NCBI RefSeq assembly: GCF_000787575.1
Contig: NW_012236510.1
Coordinates: 62,001-126,000, forward strand
Source: Acytostelium subglobosum LB1
Taxonomy: Eukaryota > Evosea > Eumycetozoa > Acytosteliales > Acytosteliaceae
Length of the DNA stretch: 64,000 bases
Reading direction: 5' to 3'
How positions within the stretch are numbered: the first letter of the stretch is position 1; each line of letters opens with the position of its first letter. Of this stretch, positions 55,407 to 64,000 are shown in pieces. The notes beneath the pieces were generated by a model, which was not told the origin of the DNA, did not search any database, and saw only the letters and a list, made by a program, of their open reading frames with translations. Both the position numbers and the translations under genes were made by a program.

Positions 55407-56912
55407 ATGGAGGGGTAGGTTTATAGCTTCATGATCGATCGATTGAATGATTGATTGATTGGTTGATTGATCACTGACTCGCGAGTTCCACTTCACTCAC
55501 ACTTGATGATGATCATGATAGAGGACGTAATGAGATATTGAACTGGCTGAATGATACACTGCAGCTGAACTATACAAAGATTGAGCATACTGCTACTGGT
55601 GCCGCTCATTGTCAACTGATGGATATTCTGTTCCCAGGCAAGTTGCCTCTCTCAAAGGTCAACTACAATGCCAAGTACGATTACGAATACATTGCCAACT
55701 TCAACCTCCTGCAACAATGCTTCCAGAAGTTGGGCGTCGACAAAGTAAGTATGCATACCCTCGCTATCACATGATACACTCACTCACTCACTCAATCATT
55801 CAATCATACTTAGTATCAAGGTGCAATGGATGTTGATAGAATGGTCACTGGTCGCCCTCAAGCCAACCTCGACTTTTGTCAGTGGATGAAGAAGTTCTTT
55901 GATCTGCACTATGATGGCTCACCATACAATGCACTCGAGAGAAGAGTTGCATCTCGTATCAATTATGATGGCGACAAGGCACTGTTGGCATCACTTGGTC
56001 CCAATGCACCAAAGCCACCACCCAAGCCAGCCACAGCATCCGCTGGCTCCACTGCCACCAAACCATCCGCTGCAGTCACCAAGCCAACTGCCACAAGCAT
56101 CTCAAAGCCATCGACCACTGTCACACCAGCCAGACCCTCCACCACCTCTGTCAAGCCCGCATCAACAATCTCAAGCAGACCTTCCATCACCGCCAAGCCA
56201 ACAGCAACACCAACCACCGCCGCCAAGCCAACTGGTACCAAGCCAACTGTATCACAACCATCATTCAAGCCAACTACAAAGGGTATGAGCATACCTATCC
56301 ACTCATCAATCATTCAATCAATCAAACTAACATCACCTTCTCAAACCAGCTGCCGCCACCACAGTAGCACCTGCAGCCGCTGCCCCAGCTCCAGCTGCAA
56401 CAACTCAGAGCCAGACTGTGACGACTGTCGTCGAGACTGTCAAGGTTATCGATCCATCGTTGGTGAAGGAACTGGAGGAGAAGAACGCTCAGATCGAGGA
56501 GTTGACCAAGCAGCTGACCGATATGAAGCTCTTGATGCTCGAAGTCGAGAAGGACAGAGACTTCTTCTACGGCAAGCTCAGAGACGTCGAGATCTTCTGT
56601 CAGGAGAACGAGAAGGAGGTCGGAGGCGAAAAGATGAAGGAAATCCTACAGGTGTTGTATAAGGATGGCGACAATGAAGCAGAGGCCGCACAGGGTGGTG
56701 AGGTCACCGAGGAGGAGCCAACAGAGGAGACACCAGGTGATGAAGAGGTCGTTGGCGATGAGGAGGAGATTTTGGAAGAGGAGGAACAACTGAACGAAGA
56801 GCTCGAGCAACATCATATCGCTGAGGATGAAGAGATTAACTATGACAACGATGAGGAGTTGTTGGAATCGAAAGAGGATCTCTTGGTCGACTCGGGGGAT
56901 GAGGCCTTCTAG
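55407..56912 (+). CDS. eb1: Microtubule plus-end-binding protein EB1
   Basis: Autonomous tracker of growing microtubule plus ends. Predicted exons 55407-55414, 55486-55744, 55814-56282 and 56350-56912 give 432 residues. The calponin-homology domain is unmistakable: [69 protein letters not shown]. An Ala/Lys/Pro/Thr-rich linker precedes the EB-homology coiled coil near 310-345 ([20 protein letters not shown]). The tail is long and acidic and ends DEAF rather than the usual EEY/F. The 8-nt first exon (MEG) is supported only by phase; the ATG sits unusually close to a TATA-like element, so the true start may differ. Confidence 0.9.
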
Positions 56913-57103
56913 GACCTTCAGGACAAGTCAAAGACTAAACAGTAAAAGACAAAAGGAGAGCACGCGAGGTGCATGTACTTCATTCATAGAACAATGCAAG
57001 GTCTTTATTCATTAGTTTGATTGATTGATTGATTTGTAGTAGGTGGCTATTGATGACAACTTGTGTGATTGATTGATTGGTCGTGGACATCGTCTGGTGA
57101 TGT

Positions 57104-58825
57104 CTACTTGGCAACAACCTTTCTCATCTCTCTGCGTACGGAACGTTGGGTGTGGCTGTTGTGCTGGATGTTGGTCTGCAACATCTGCTTGAAGTCCACT
57201 TGGTAGCACCAGTGACCACTCTTGACTGAACGGACATCGACGTATGGGTTCTTCAGCCAGTCTTGGTACTCGTGCTCGACGAGCTTGGAAGCGTCAATGT
57301 CGTAGTCCAACCAGCTGCCGTGCTGGTACTGCCAGACTGGAACCTCGCGTGGTTGGGTGATCTCGCCCTGCACATCCTGACCGAGCTTGAAACGGTGGTC
57401 CAGACCGAGCAGCCACACGGTGGCATTCTTGATGTAACGCTCGACACCGGCCGAGTAGAACTGGTCCATCAGCTTGGTGAATCCAGTGTCGACGACGATA
57501 CGTCCGCAGTTCTCTGGCAACTTCTCGTCAACAGAGTGCATCAGGATGTTGTGACCCTCAGTGGACAGAGCCAACACGGCCAGCTGATCAGGTACATCGT
57601 TCATCCAGGAGATGGTGTGTCCCTCGTACAGAGTGACGATACCAGAGGTGATCAAATGTGACTGGAACTTCTGCTTCTCGCCGGCTTTGGTGGCAAGTGT
57701 TAGATCCTTCTGAGCGCTCTCGCAGCCCTTGACGACGTGCTGGGCGCCAAAGAGGTCCTGGAGGATCCAGTTGGCTTGGACAGTGTACGGATCGTTGTCG
57801 GACCAGATGAAGAGTCCCTTGCCGCTCTGATGGAACTTCTTGACGGCGGCGATGAACTCGTTCTTGGTGGGAGAGTTCTCGTTCAAGCCAGAGATGATGT
57901 AGGCAATGTCGGCTGAAGGCAGCTTCTCGATGAATTCCTTCTCGGTGTCGACCACCTGGATCGTGAAACCCTTGGCCTTGAGGTCCTTCTCGCACTTGAG
58001 CTCCATCTTGTAGAATGAGCCCACCAAGATTGTAAACGAGGTGAAGGCACCCTCTACACCGAGATCGTACTCGACACCCATTGGGTTGTTGAACTTGTCG
58101 ACGGGTGCATTGGCAATGCTGTGAGTGCCGGCGTTGGCGTTGTAGAAGTGGACGATCGACGAGCCCTTGGTGAGTGGCTGGAAGAACGATGGCTGCTTGG
58201 TGACGGCCTTGGTGGCGGTGGTGGTGGTCGCGGTTGATGTTGTGCTGGTGGTGGCGGCCTTCTTGGCGGCAGCCTTCTTTGCGGTCTTCTTTGCAGGCGA
58301 CTTCTTGGTGTTGTCCTCCTCGTCAGTGTCGCCGGCGCCAGCATCGCCGTCGGTGCCGTTGTTCTCTGGCTGCACGGGGATCAGGCCGAGCATCTTGGCC
58401 TTCTCCATCGCCTTGTTCTGCATGTACTCGATGAACTCATCCATCTCGATGTATCCCTTGCGGTCCTTGTCACACTCATTGAGGATCTTGTCGATTCTCT
58501 TGGTGAGTGGACGCTTGCCCATCATGCGCAGCACGCCGGCCAACTCCTCTGGTCCGATCTTGCCGTCACGGTTCGTGTCAAACATTCTAAAGATCATCTT
58601 TAGCTGGTCCTCAGTTGGACCGGTATACTCCTTGCCCAACAGATTGAACAAACTTGTCTGTCTCTGCTTCTGTCCAGAGATAAGATCCAATGCCTCTCTT
58701 GCCTTCTTCCTATTACGAGTCTCCATATAAGTAGTCTTTGGTGCATCAGTTGCTGCCGAGGTTGCTGCTGGCTTGGCATCTACATTCTTTCTCTTCTTAT
58801 CATTCTTTGGTGGTGTGGTTGACAT
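57104..58825 (-). CDS. EF-hand / amidotransferase-like / WWE-domain protein
   Basis: Single exon, 573 residues. The N-terminus is Lys/Ala-rich. Two EF-hands follow: D83 to E94 (DTNRDGKIGPEE) and D119 to E130 (DKDRKGYIEMDE); the second has Lys at a usual ligand position and may bind calcium weakly. A Lys/Ala/Thr-rich linker (about 165-210) leads to an alpha/beta domain (about 220-500) with ADIAYIISGLNENSPTKNEF, GLFIWSDNDPYTVQANWIL and CGRIVVDTGFTKLMDQFY, resembling a ThuA/GATase1-like Rossmann-type fold. The C-terminus is a WWE domain (WQYQHGSWLDYDIDASKLVE, then SGHWCYQVDFKQM), which in PARP and ubiquitin proteins binds ADP-ribose units. No PARP catalytic domain is present. It might read calcium and ADP-ribosylation; this is inference. 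Confidence 0.75.
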   Translation of the reverse strand: MSTTPPKNDKKRKNVDAKPAATSAATDAPKTTYMETRNRKKAREALDLISGQKQRQTSLFNLLGKEYTGPTEDQLKMIFRMFDTNRDGKIGPEELAGVLRMMGKRPLTKRIDKILNECDKDRKGYIEMDEFIEYMQNKAMEKAKMLGLIPVQPENNGTDGDAGAGDTDEEDNTKKSPAKKTAKKAAAKKAATTSTTSTATTTTATKAVTKQPSFFQPLTKGSSIVHFYNANAGTHSIANAPVDKFNNPMGVEYDLGVEGAFTSFTILVGSFYKMELKCEKDLKAKGFTIQVVDTEKEFIEKLPSADIAYIISGLNENSPTKNEFIAAVKKFHQSGKGLFIWSDNDPYTVQANWILQDLFGAQHVVKGCESAQKDLTLATKAGEKQKFQSHLITSGIVTLYEGHTISWMNDVPDQLAVLALSTEGHNILMHSVDEKLPENCGRIVVDTGFTKLMDQFYSAGVERYIKNATVWLLGLDHRFKLGQDVQGEITQPREVPVWQYQHGSWLDYDIDASKLVEHEYQDWLKNPYVDVRSVKSGHWCYQVDFKQMLQTNIQHNSHTQRSVRREMRKVVAK

Positions 58826-59167
58826 CTTTGAGGTTGGTGATTTAAGTATGTATGTGTATAAGTATTATCTGTATGTATGTATGTATGTTATCTGTATTAC
58901 TCTTATTTTAGTAAAAGTAGTGAGTGTCTAGATGACGTGCACGTCTTCCGCTAAATAAATTAAAGTGGGACCCGTTGATTCAGAATGATCATGTTTCCCC
59001 CATCACGAATTTCGAAACATTTAAATTTCAATTTTTAAATATCTTTCTGTTGAGCTCATCTTCACCCCACTTTGGAAACTTCATTCTTTCTCACTCATTC
59101 ACTTTATCTCTTCGGATTGTAAAACATTAAACAATGAATGAATGAATGTGAGTGTAATGTAATGTAT
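58826..59167. other. Spacer upstream of the EF-hand/WWE gene
   Basis: About 340 nt containing the promoter of the minus-strand gene at 57104-58825 and the 3' end of the P450 gene. A TATGTATG run lies near 58872-58887 and a repeated AATG run near 59135. No ORF or RNA gene seen. Confidence 0.45.
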
Positions 59168-60761
59168 TTATTTAATAGGATGAGTAGTTCTACTTTGAAC
59201 AGAGACTTGGAATTCCTTGGGACAGATTGTTAGACCGAATGTCTCTTCCTCGGCAACGGGCTTACCATCGACGGATGAGAGTCGGAAGTTGTGAATGATG
59301 TTGGCACATCCTACGAATACTTCTTCAACTGCAAGATTCTGTCCAACACAATTACGTGGTCCACTGCTGAATGGCTGGAAGTCTGTGCTCTGTCCAAGGA
59401 ATCGCTCGGGCAGGAACTGCTCGGGCAGCTCCCACAGGTCTTCACGATGATTCCACGATCGATAGTTTATCAACATATGTGTTCCCTTGGCAATGAAGTA
59501 TTTGTCCGCGAGCATTATCGACTCTTTGGCCATACGTGGCACTAATGCCGCCACTGGCATCATCCTCATCACCTCATGGATCACCGCGATTGTGTATGGA
59601 CACTTGGGACGATGTGACATCGACACTCTATTGCCCACTCCAACTATGCTGGCCAACTCACTGGCGACCTTCTCCTGTACCTCTTGATTGTTGATCATGT
59701 ACATCATGAACATTTCAATCGTAGATGCACTTGTCTCTGTTCCTGAGATGATAAAGTCCGTTCCGACCATGATCACCGAGTCCCTATGTTTGCCCTTGGA
59801 GTCAATGATCAAACTGTCAAATAGGTCTCTTGGGCTAAGTACACAGCAAGAAAGGTTAGTACCACGCCAGCCGTGATCGTGTCATACAAGCAAATAAGGA
59901 CCACTTACTTATTCTCATCAAGTGTTGCAACATGTTCATCATAGATCTCTGCTGTGATCTTGAATACAATGTCCATGTCAGTGCCAAATGTACGTTGTTT
60001 GAACTTGAGTAGTGGCTTGAGGATGTTGACACAGTCTGCAAGTTTGCCAGAACCAAGATGTCTCATCACTTTATCAATTGGAACGAATAGACTCTGCATC
60101 CTGCCCTCGTGGACATCCTCATCATAAGGTATCTCATCAGAGAACACCATACTGAATATAATATTGACAGCATACTTCTTCAAATGGAATCTAGGATAGA
60201 ACTGTTTGGAATGATTCCATTGTTAGTACATCAATCGATCAATATGATCCAAGTCATGGGGATACATACAGGTTGGTTATCCTTCTCAAATAACTTCATC
60301 CTTCTAATTAGATGATCGATATGCTCTTCGATGACAAAGCCAACGGTGCGTATCTTGGTCTTGGTGAATGCATTGGAAACTAGTTTGCGTAGATGATACC
60401 AATGGTCATCGCGTCCAACTGCCAGGTTGATGTAGCCTCGGCTCATAACTTCGAAACTAGGCGATAGTAGACGATTGGTGAAGTTATCAAAGTTCCTGAC
60501 AGTGATCTCTTTGATCACTTCAGGATCATCGACAATAACATGGTAGTTGTCACCTAGCCACACTCGGAACACATGTCCATACTTCTTGGTCATCTCGGTG
60601 AAACCAATATGAGGCAGTGGGCCAATCTGATGTAGGTTGCCAATCAATGGTAATGCTCTTGGACCAGGTGGTTCATTCTTATGTATCCTTCTATTCTTTC
60701 CAATCCAATCAATAATTAAATATCCAACTATTAATATTAAACTTAATAAAAATAAGTTCAT
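59168..60761 (-). CDS. Cytochrome P450, CYP508-like
   Basis: Haem monooxygenase anchored in the ER. Exons 60761-60270, 60201-59909 and 59834-59168 give 483 residues, normal for a P450. A membrane anchor (MNLFLLSLILIVGYLIIDWI) is followed by the proline hinge PPGPRALPLIGNLHQIG. The I-helix motif is SGTETSAST, the K-helix ExxR is HEVMRMM, and the haem-binding loop is FSSGPRNCVGQNLA with the Cys ligand intact. The closest known dictyostelid group by overall look is CYP508, whose members are partly linked to secondary metabolism, but no partner gene (polyketide synthase or terpene synthase) is nearby. The substrate is unknown. Confidence 0.92.
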
Positions 60762-61630
60762 TTTATATATAAATTTTAATATATATTATTATTTGTAAAT
60801 AGAAATATTGATTATTAATTACCAAAGTAATAATAAATAAATTGTAGTTGCTATGACTATTGAAATACCCGATGTCACTTCAAGTTAAAGTACTCTCTCT
60901 CTCGCGTAGTTAATAACCATCCAACAGCTAAGTGTCACTCCATCAATCAAACAATCAATCAAATTGATTGAATACTCTCACATCAACACAATCAATCACT
61001 ATCTCTTCAATTACCTACAAACTAACCAACCTCCCCATCAATCAATCAATAAATCAAATATATATATACTACTACTATTAATGTGGTTATTGACAATGCT
61101 ATCCCATATGTGGACAAGTGAGCAACATCCATCTATAATCAATTTAACCTCATGTGGTTAATTTATCGGATCTCAAAGTGACTGACTGATTGCCACACTC
61201 ACATGATCGATGATTAGTGAGTGTGCTTGTTGTGGTGAGTGGGTAGGTGACAGCCCCACCCATCCACCACTCGACCAATCAATCAATCCCTCATTCCCTG
61301 CGCTCACTCAATTCTGATTGGTGCCAATGCCAATGAAGAAGAGCACTCTCAGAGTACATGAATGAATTAAGTGGATTGTGGTTTTCCATTCATTCATTTA
61401 GTACAAGGTGTGATCATTATGATGATGATGATGATGGATTGAAGATTGGTGGTCACATGAAAGAATGATGTGTAAGTAGGTGTCCGCTGACAGGGTGTAG
61501 TCACTAAGAACTTGATTGATTGATTGAAATTGGATTGATTGATTGAATGATTGGATTGTGATGTGATGTAATATACACTGTTGGGGCATCAAATGTGGCC
61601 CTTCATTAATTACAAACTGACACGTCAGTC
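60762..61630. other. Gene-free stretch upstream of the P450 gene
   Basis: About 870 nt. It contains AT-rich promoter DNA next to the P450 start, several CAAT/GATT arrays (60950-60964, 61279-61288, 61514-61551) and a GATGATGATGATGATGG run near 61422. A 27-codon ORF at 61081 starting MWLLTMLSHMW has no support. No RNA gene recognised. Confidence 0.45.
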
Positions 61631-63187
61631 TCAGTTGCTTGGAATGGACTGGTACAGTTGTGATGATTGTTGTTGTTGTTGTTGTTGTTGACTCTTTCTC
61701 ATGGACTTCCTCTTGCTTGCCGTTCTCCTGCTTCCTGTTTTGATGTACTTGTTCAGGTAGTCCTGGAAGTCCATACGTCTAGGTATCGAGAAGACGATCA
61801 AACTGTGACCCAGCCAGAATCCACCAGCACTCAGATAAAAGATACCCTGTATTGGGTAGTAGTAGTTGGATATGATGATCAATGTATCGGTGATGGCAAA
61901 CACTGTGGCACCTATCACACTCAGAAATAGGAGTGCGCGTGTTGGGTTCGTGCCAGGGAAGCTGCTGACCAGTGCCAGAGCACGCCACAGCATCGTCGAT
62001 TCAACAATGGCGTAAATAATGACCAGTGTGAAGTTACCTGTATCCAGCTGAGGGATTGGTGATGTCGAAGATGACGTCTCGATATATGACGATGCCTCAG
62101 AATCGCCAGGGGTCGATGATGACAGAGTTGTCGTGGTATATGAATCGAATGTATGAGTGTACTTGGCACTGAGGTCGAGGCCGGACGATGCACCAAATGG
62201 ATGGTGCGGTGGGATGAGCACCGGCGCAATCTGCTTTGAAAAGACGATCATCAGCACCATTGTGGCACTGAATGCATAAAATGGGATCGCGTGGAACAGT
62301 CTGATCTTGATACTCTTGCCAATTCCAACGACAAAGGCCGTCGTGTATGCGACGCGTGCCAACAGCGTGAAAGTGAATGAGGCGTAGTAGAGCCCCGGTG
62401 AGTAGCCCGTGCCGGCACGTGACGCCGCGGACGCGTTGACCTCGGCCGACAGCAAGACGTCAGAGATGAAGGATAGTACCAGCGCCACTGCGATGCAGAT
62501 TGAATAGCGCCTGGTCTTTTCATCATTGATGCCATACAATGGAATGATCAGGAGCAGTGGCACCATGGGCAATGGGCGCACGATCAGGAACATATAGTAT
62601 GAGAATGTGGATTGTGCTGCGAACCTGTACATGATCATGAAGAAGGTTATGAGCATCAGGTAGATGACCACCATGATGACGACCATCATCGAGTGGTGGA
62701 ATGTGAATGGTTCGCTACGTGTCTTGGCCTCGCGGTCAATCGCTGCCATTGTATTCGTGCTGTAATCATTGGTGCTGGCATCACTCTGATAACTACTATT
62801 CATATTATTACTACTATTACTTATATTGATTCCAATGTTGTTATTGTTATTGCTTGTTGTTGGTGTACCATTATTGCTACCTGATGTTATAATGATTATC
62901 TCTCCTCCACTACCTGTTACGAATCTTGTGTTGTTGTTATTATTGTTGTTGTTACTGCTACTGCTACCACTGTAGTCACTGTTATTACTCATTGATCTAT
63001 TGTGATGTGGCAATGCTTTAGATGTCTTTGATAGTGATAACAGAGGCTTTGTCACAACATCAACATTGTCATCATTGTCATCGTCTTCATTATCATGTTG
63101 CAGATCATCTTTGTTGATGATTGTGACTGATTCATCTGCTCCATGATGTGATTGATCATCATTGTTATCTTCTAAAGATGAAGACAT
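61631..63187 (-). CDS. TMEM86/YhhN-family membrane protein
   Basis: Probable lysoplasmalogenase-type membrane hydrolase. The single exon encodes 518 residues. The N-terminal about 155 residues are Asn/Ser/Asp-rich and disordered. Eight or so transmembrane helices follow, with the two family Asp motifs: LVLSFISDVLLSAE and GATVFAITDTLIIISNYYY. Other family features are the PLPMVPLLLIIPLYG opening and the final GGFWLGHSLIVFSIPRRMD. In TMEM86 these acidic residues are needed to cleave the vinyl-ether bond of lysoplasmalogens. A Ser/Thr-rich insert of about 60 residues sits between two helices, which is unusual. The tail is basic with a Gln run. Confidence 0.8.
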   Translation of the reverse strand: MSSSLEDNNDDQSHHGADESVTIINKDDLQHDNEDDDNDDNVDVVTKPLLSLSKTSKALPHHNRSMSNNSDYSGSSSSNNNNNNNNTRFVTGSGGEIIIITSGSNNGTPTTSNNNNNIGINISNSSNNMNSSYQSDASTNDYSTNTMAAIDREAKTRSEPFTFHHSMMVVIMVVIYLMLITFFMIMYRFAAQSTFSYYMFLIVRPLPMVPLLLIIPLYGINDEKTRRYSICIAVALVLSFISDVLLSAEVNASAASRAGTGYSPGLYYASFTFTLLARVAYTTAFVVGIGKSIKIRLFHAIPFYAFSATMVLMIVFSKQIAPVLIPPHHPFGASSGLDLSAKYTHTFDSYTTTTLSSSTPGDSEASSYIETSSSTSPIPQLDTGNFTLVIIYAIVESTMLWRALALVSSFPGTNPTRALLFLSVIGATVFAITDTLIIISNYYYPIQGIFYLSAGGFWLGHSLIVFSIPRRMDFQDYLNKYIKTGSRRTASKRKSMRKSQQQQQQQQSSQLYQSIPSN

Positions 63188-63444
63188 GACATGTATCTAT
63201 CTCTATCTCTATTAATATCTATTTCTAATACATGAAGCCAAGATGACTGCGAATGTGATAAAGTTATCAAAACAACATCATTTTGATCTTTTGTAAAGAA
63301 GTGGTGAATGAGAAATCAAACGAGGGTTCCATTATGACCTGATTTGGAACATGCGCTTAGAAACCCGAGTGTTCCAAAAGGTTTACGACCTTAGCCAAAG
63401 TGGCTGGAAGTTTACAAATGATCATTTACTTTTGATGTCTTTAT

Positions 63445-64000
63445 TTATATACTTGACTCTTCGGATGATGACACAACCTCAACCTCTGGTGCTGCCTCCA
63501 CCTCTGCCACCACATCCACTACTTCCGCTTCCACCTCGGCCACAACAACCACCTCCTCCTTCTCCTCCTGCTCCTCCTGCTCCTTGGGCAGTGGCTTTAC
63601 CTTTGGCTGTGGCTCTACCTTTGGTTGTGGCTCTACCTTTGTCGTTGGCTTTTTACCGTCCTTTGTTGGTTTTGGCTGTCCATCCTTTGTGAATGGATGA
63701 CCCTCTCTCTTTGGTTGACCCTCGCCTCTCCTTGGTCGCATTTCCTTTCCCTCTCGCGATCTGGGCGGTCTGCCCTTGGCAACACCACTGTTTGGAGTGT
63801 TGTTGTTGTTGATGTTGTTGTTATCATTCTTATCGCCGCCTTGTTGTCTATTCTTGTGATTCGCCAATATCTTGTTGATCTCCTTCATCGCTTTGTCAAT
63901 GTCATCAATGTCACCCTGGATGACAATGTTCTTTGATGGGTCGTCGGCGGTGGGGATGGTGATCTTGATGTTGAATTCGTCCCTTAGACGCTTGACAGTG
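63445..64000 (-). CDS. KH-domain protein, C-terminal part (5' end outside window)
   Basis: The frame is open from the right edge of the window down to the stop at 63445. The first part is the end of a KH RNA-binding domain: TVKRLRDEFNIKITIPTADD, then NIVIQGDIDDIDKAMKEI, as in vigilin-type proteins. An Asn-rich stretch and a basic, Arg/Gly/Pro/Lys-rich region (RPPRSREGKEMRPRRG) follow, then Glu/Val-rich repeats and the end SSSEESSI. The basic tail may also bind RNA. The GXXG loop and any further KH domains lie upstream of the window, so the family member cannot be fixed; vigilin/SCP160 is the leading guess. Confidence 0.7.
   Translation of the reverse strand, partial: TVKRLRDEFNIKITIPTADDPSKNIVIQGDIDDIDKAMKEINKILANHKNRQQGGDKNDNNNINNNNTPNSGVAKGRPPRSREGKEMRPRRGEGQPKREGHPFTKDGQPKPTKDGKKPTTKVEPQPKVEPQPKVKPLPKEQEEQEEKEEVVVVAEVEAEVVDVVAEVEAAPEVEVVSSSEESSI

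Noticed and set aside
58167-58730. 187-codon plus-strand ORF
   Set aside because: Antisense shadow of the EF-hand and Lys/Ala linker region of the EF-hand/WWE gene.
1-64000. tRNA, rRNA, class I small RNA or intact transposon
   Set aside because: No T-loop GTTCGANTC in a foldable context, no recognised small-RNA motif and no transposase, integrase or reverse transcriptase motif was found by eye.

Overview
The window is nuclear DNA from a social amoeba (dictyostelid, Amoebozoa). The reasons are: short AT-rich GT-AG introns (about 55-90 nt) in otherwise compact genes; intergenic DNA far more AT-rich than the exons; Gln- and Asn-rich runs in many proteins; TATAAATA-type promoters; and a gene content that includes an LvsG-type BEACH protein, a CYP508-like P450 and small Gly/Ser-rich proteins that start MTLI and have an intron after codon 4. 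Exons are fairly GC-rich (aag, gac, gcc, atc preferred), so this is not the extremely AT-rich Dictyostelium discoideum; the species cannot be named from sequence alone.

Layout. 0-10 kb: histone H4, translation elongation factor 1-alpha, and a 2,102-residue protein with a GHKL ATPase domain and an SMC hinge (SMCHD1/GMI1 type). 10-25 kb: two unrecognised genes, mitochondrial ATP synthase epsilon, EMC1, an LRR-PP2C phosphatase, a low-complexity protein with a possible DZIP1-like N-terminal domain, FAM192A/PIP30, API5 and a small two-exon gene. 25-34 kb: an F-box/kelch protein, a likely gene relic, an EGF/TIG membrane protein, a protein resembling Uma2/PD-(D/E)XK nucleases but lacking a clear catalytic pair, a coiled-coil mini-protein and a seven-TM protein. 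34-48 kb: splicing factor PRP6, the BEACH/pseudokinase/WD40 protein LvsG (WDR81 type), a frameshifted kelch pseudogene, NOP58, and a head-to-head pair of genes encoding identical 81-residue proteins. 48-64 kb: an unrecognised three-exon gene, an ependymin-like secreted protein, a copper-type LPMO-like secreted protein, NAF1, an EI24-like membrane protein, EB1, an EF-hand/WWE protein, a cytochrome P450, a TMEM86/YhhN lysoplasmalogenase-like protein, and the 3' part of a KH-domain gene running off the right edge.

Most genes are unrelated housekeeping functions; there is no operon logic. NOP58 (box C/D snoRNP core) and NAF1 (box H/ACA assembly) both serve snoRNP biogenesis but lie about 5 kb apart with other genes between. 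No tRNA, rRNA, CRISPR array or intact mobile element was seen. Gene models were built by hand from splice-site phase; exons given in the entries are predictions.
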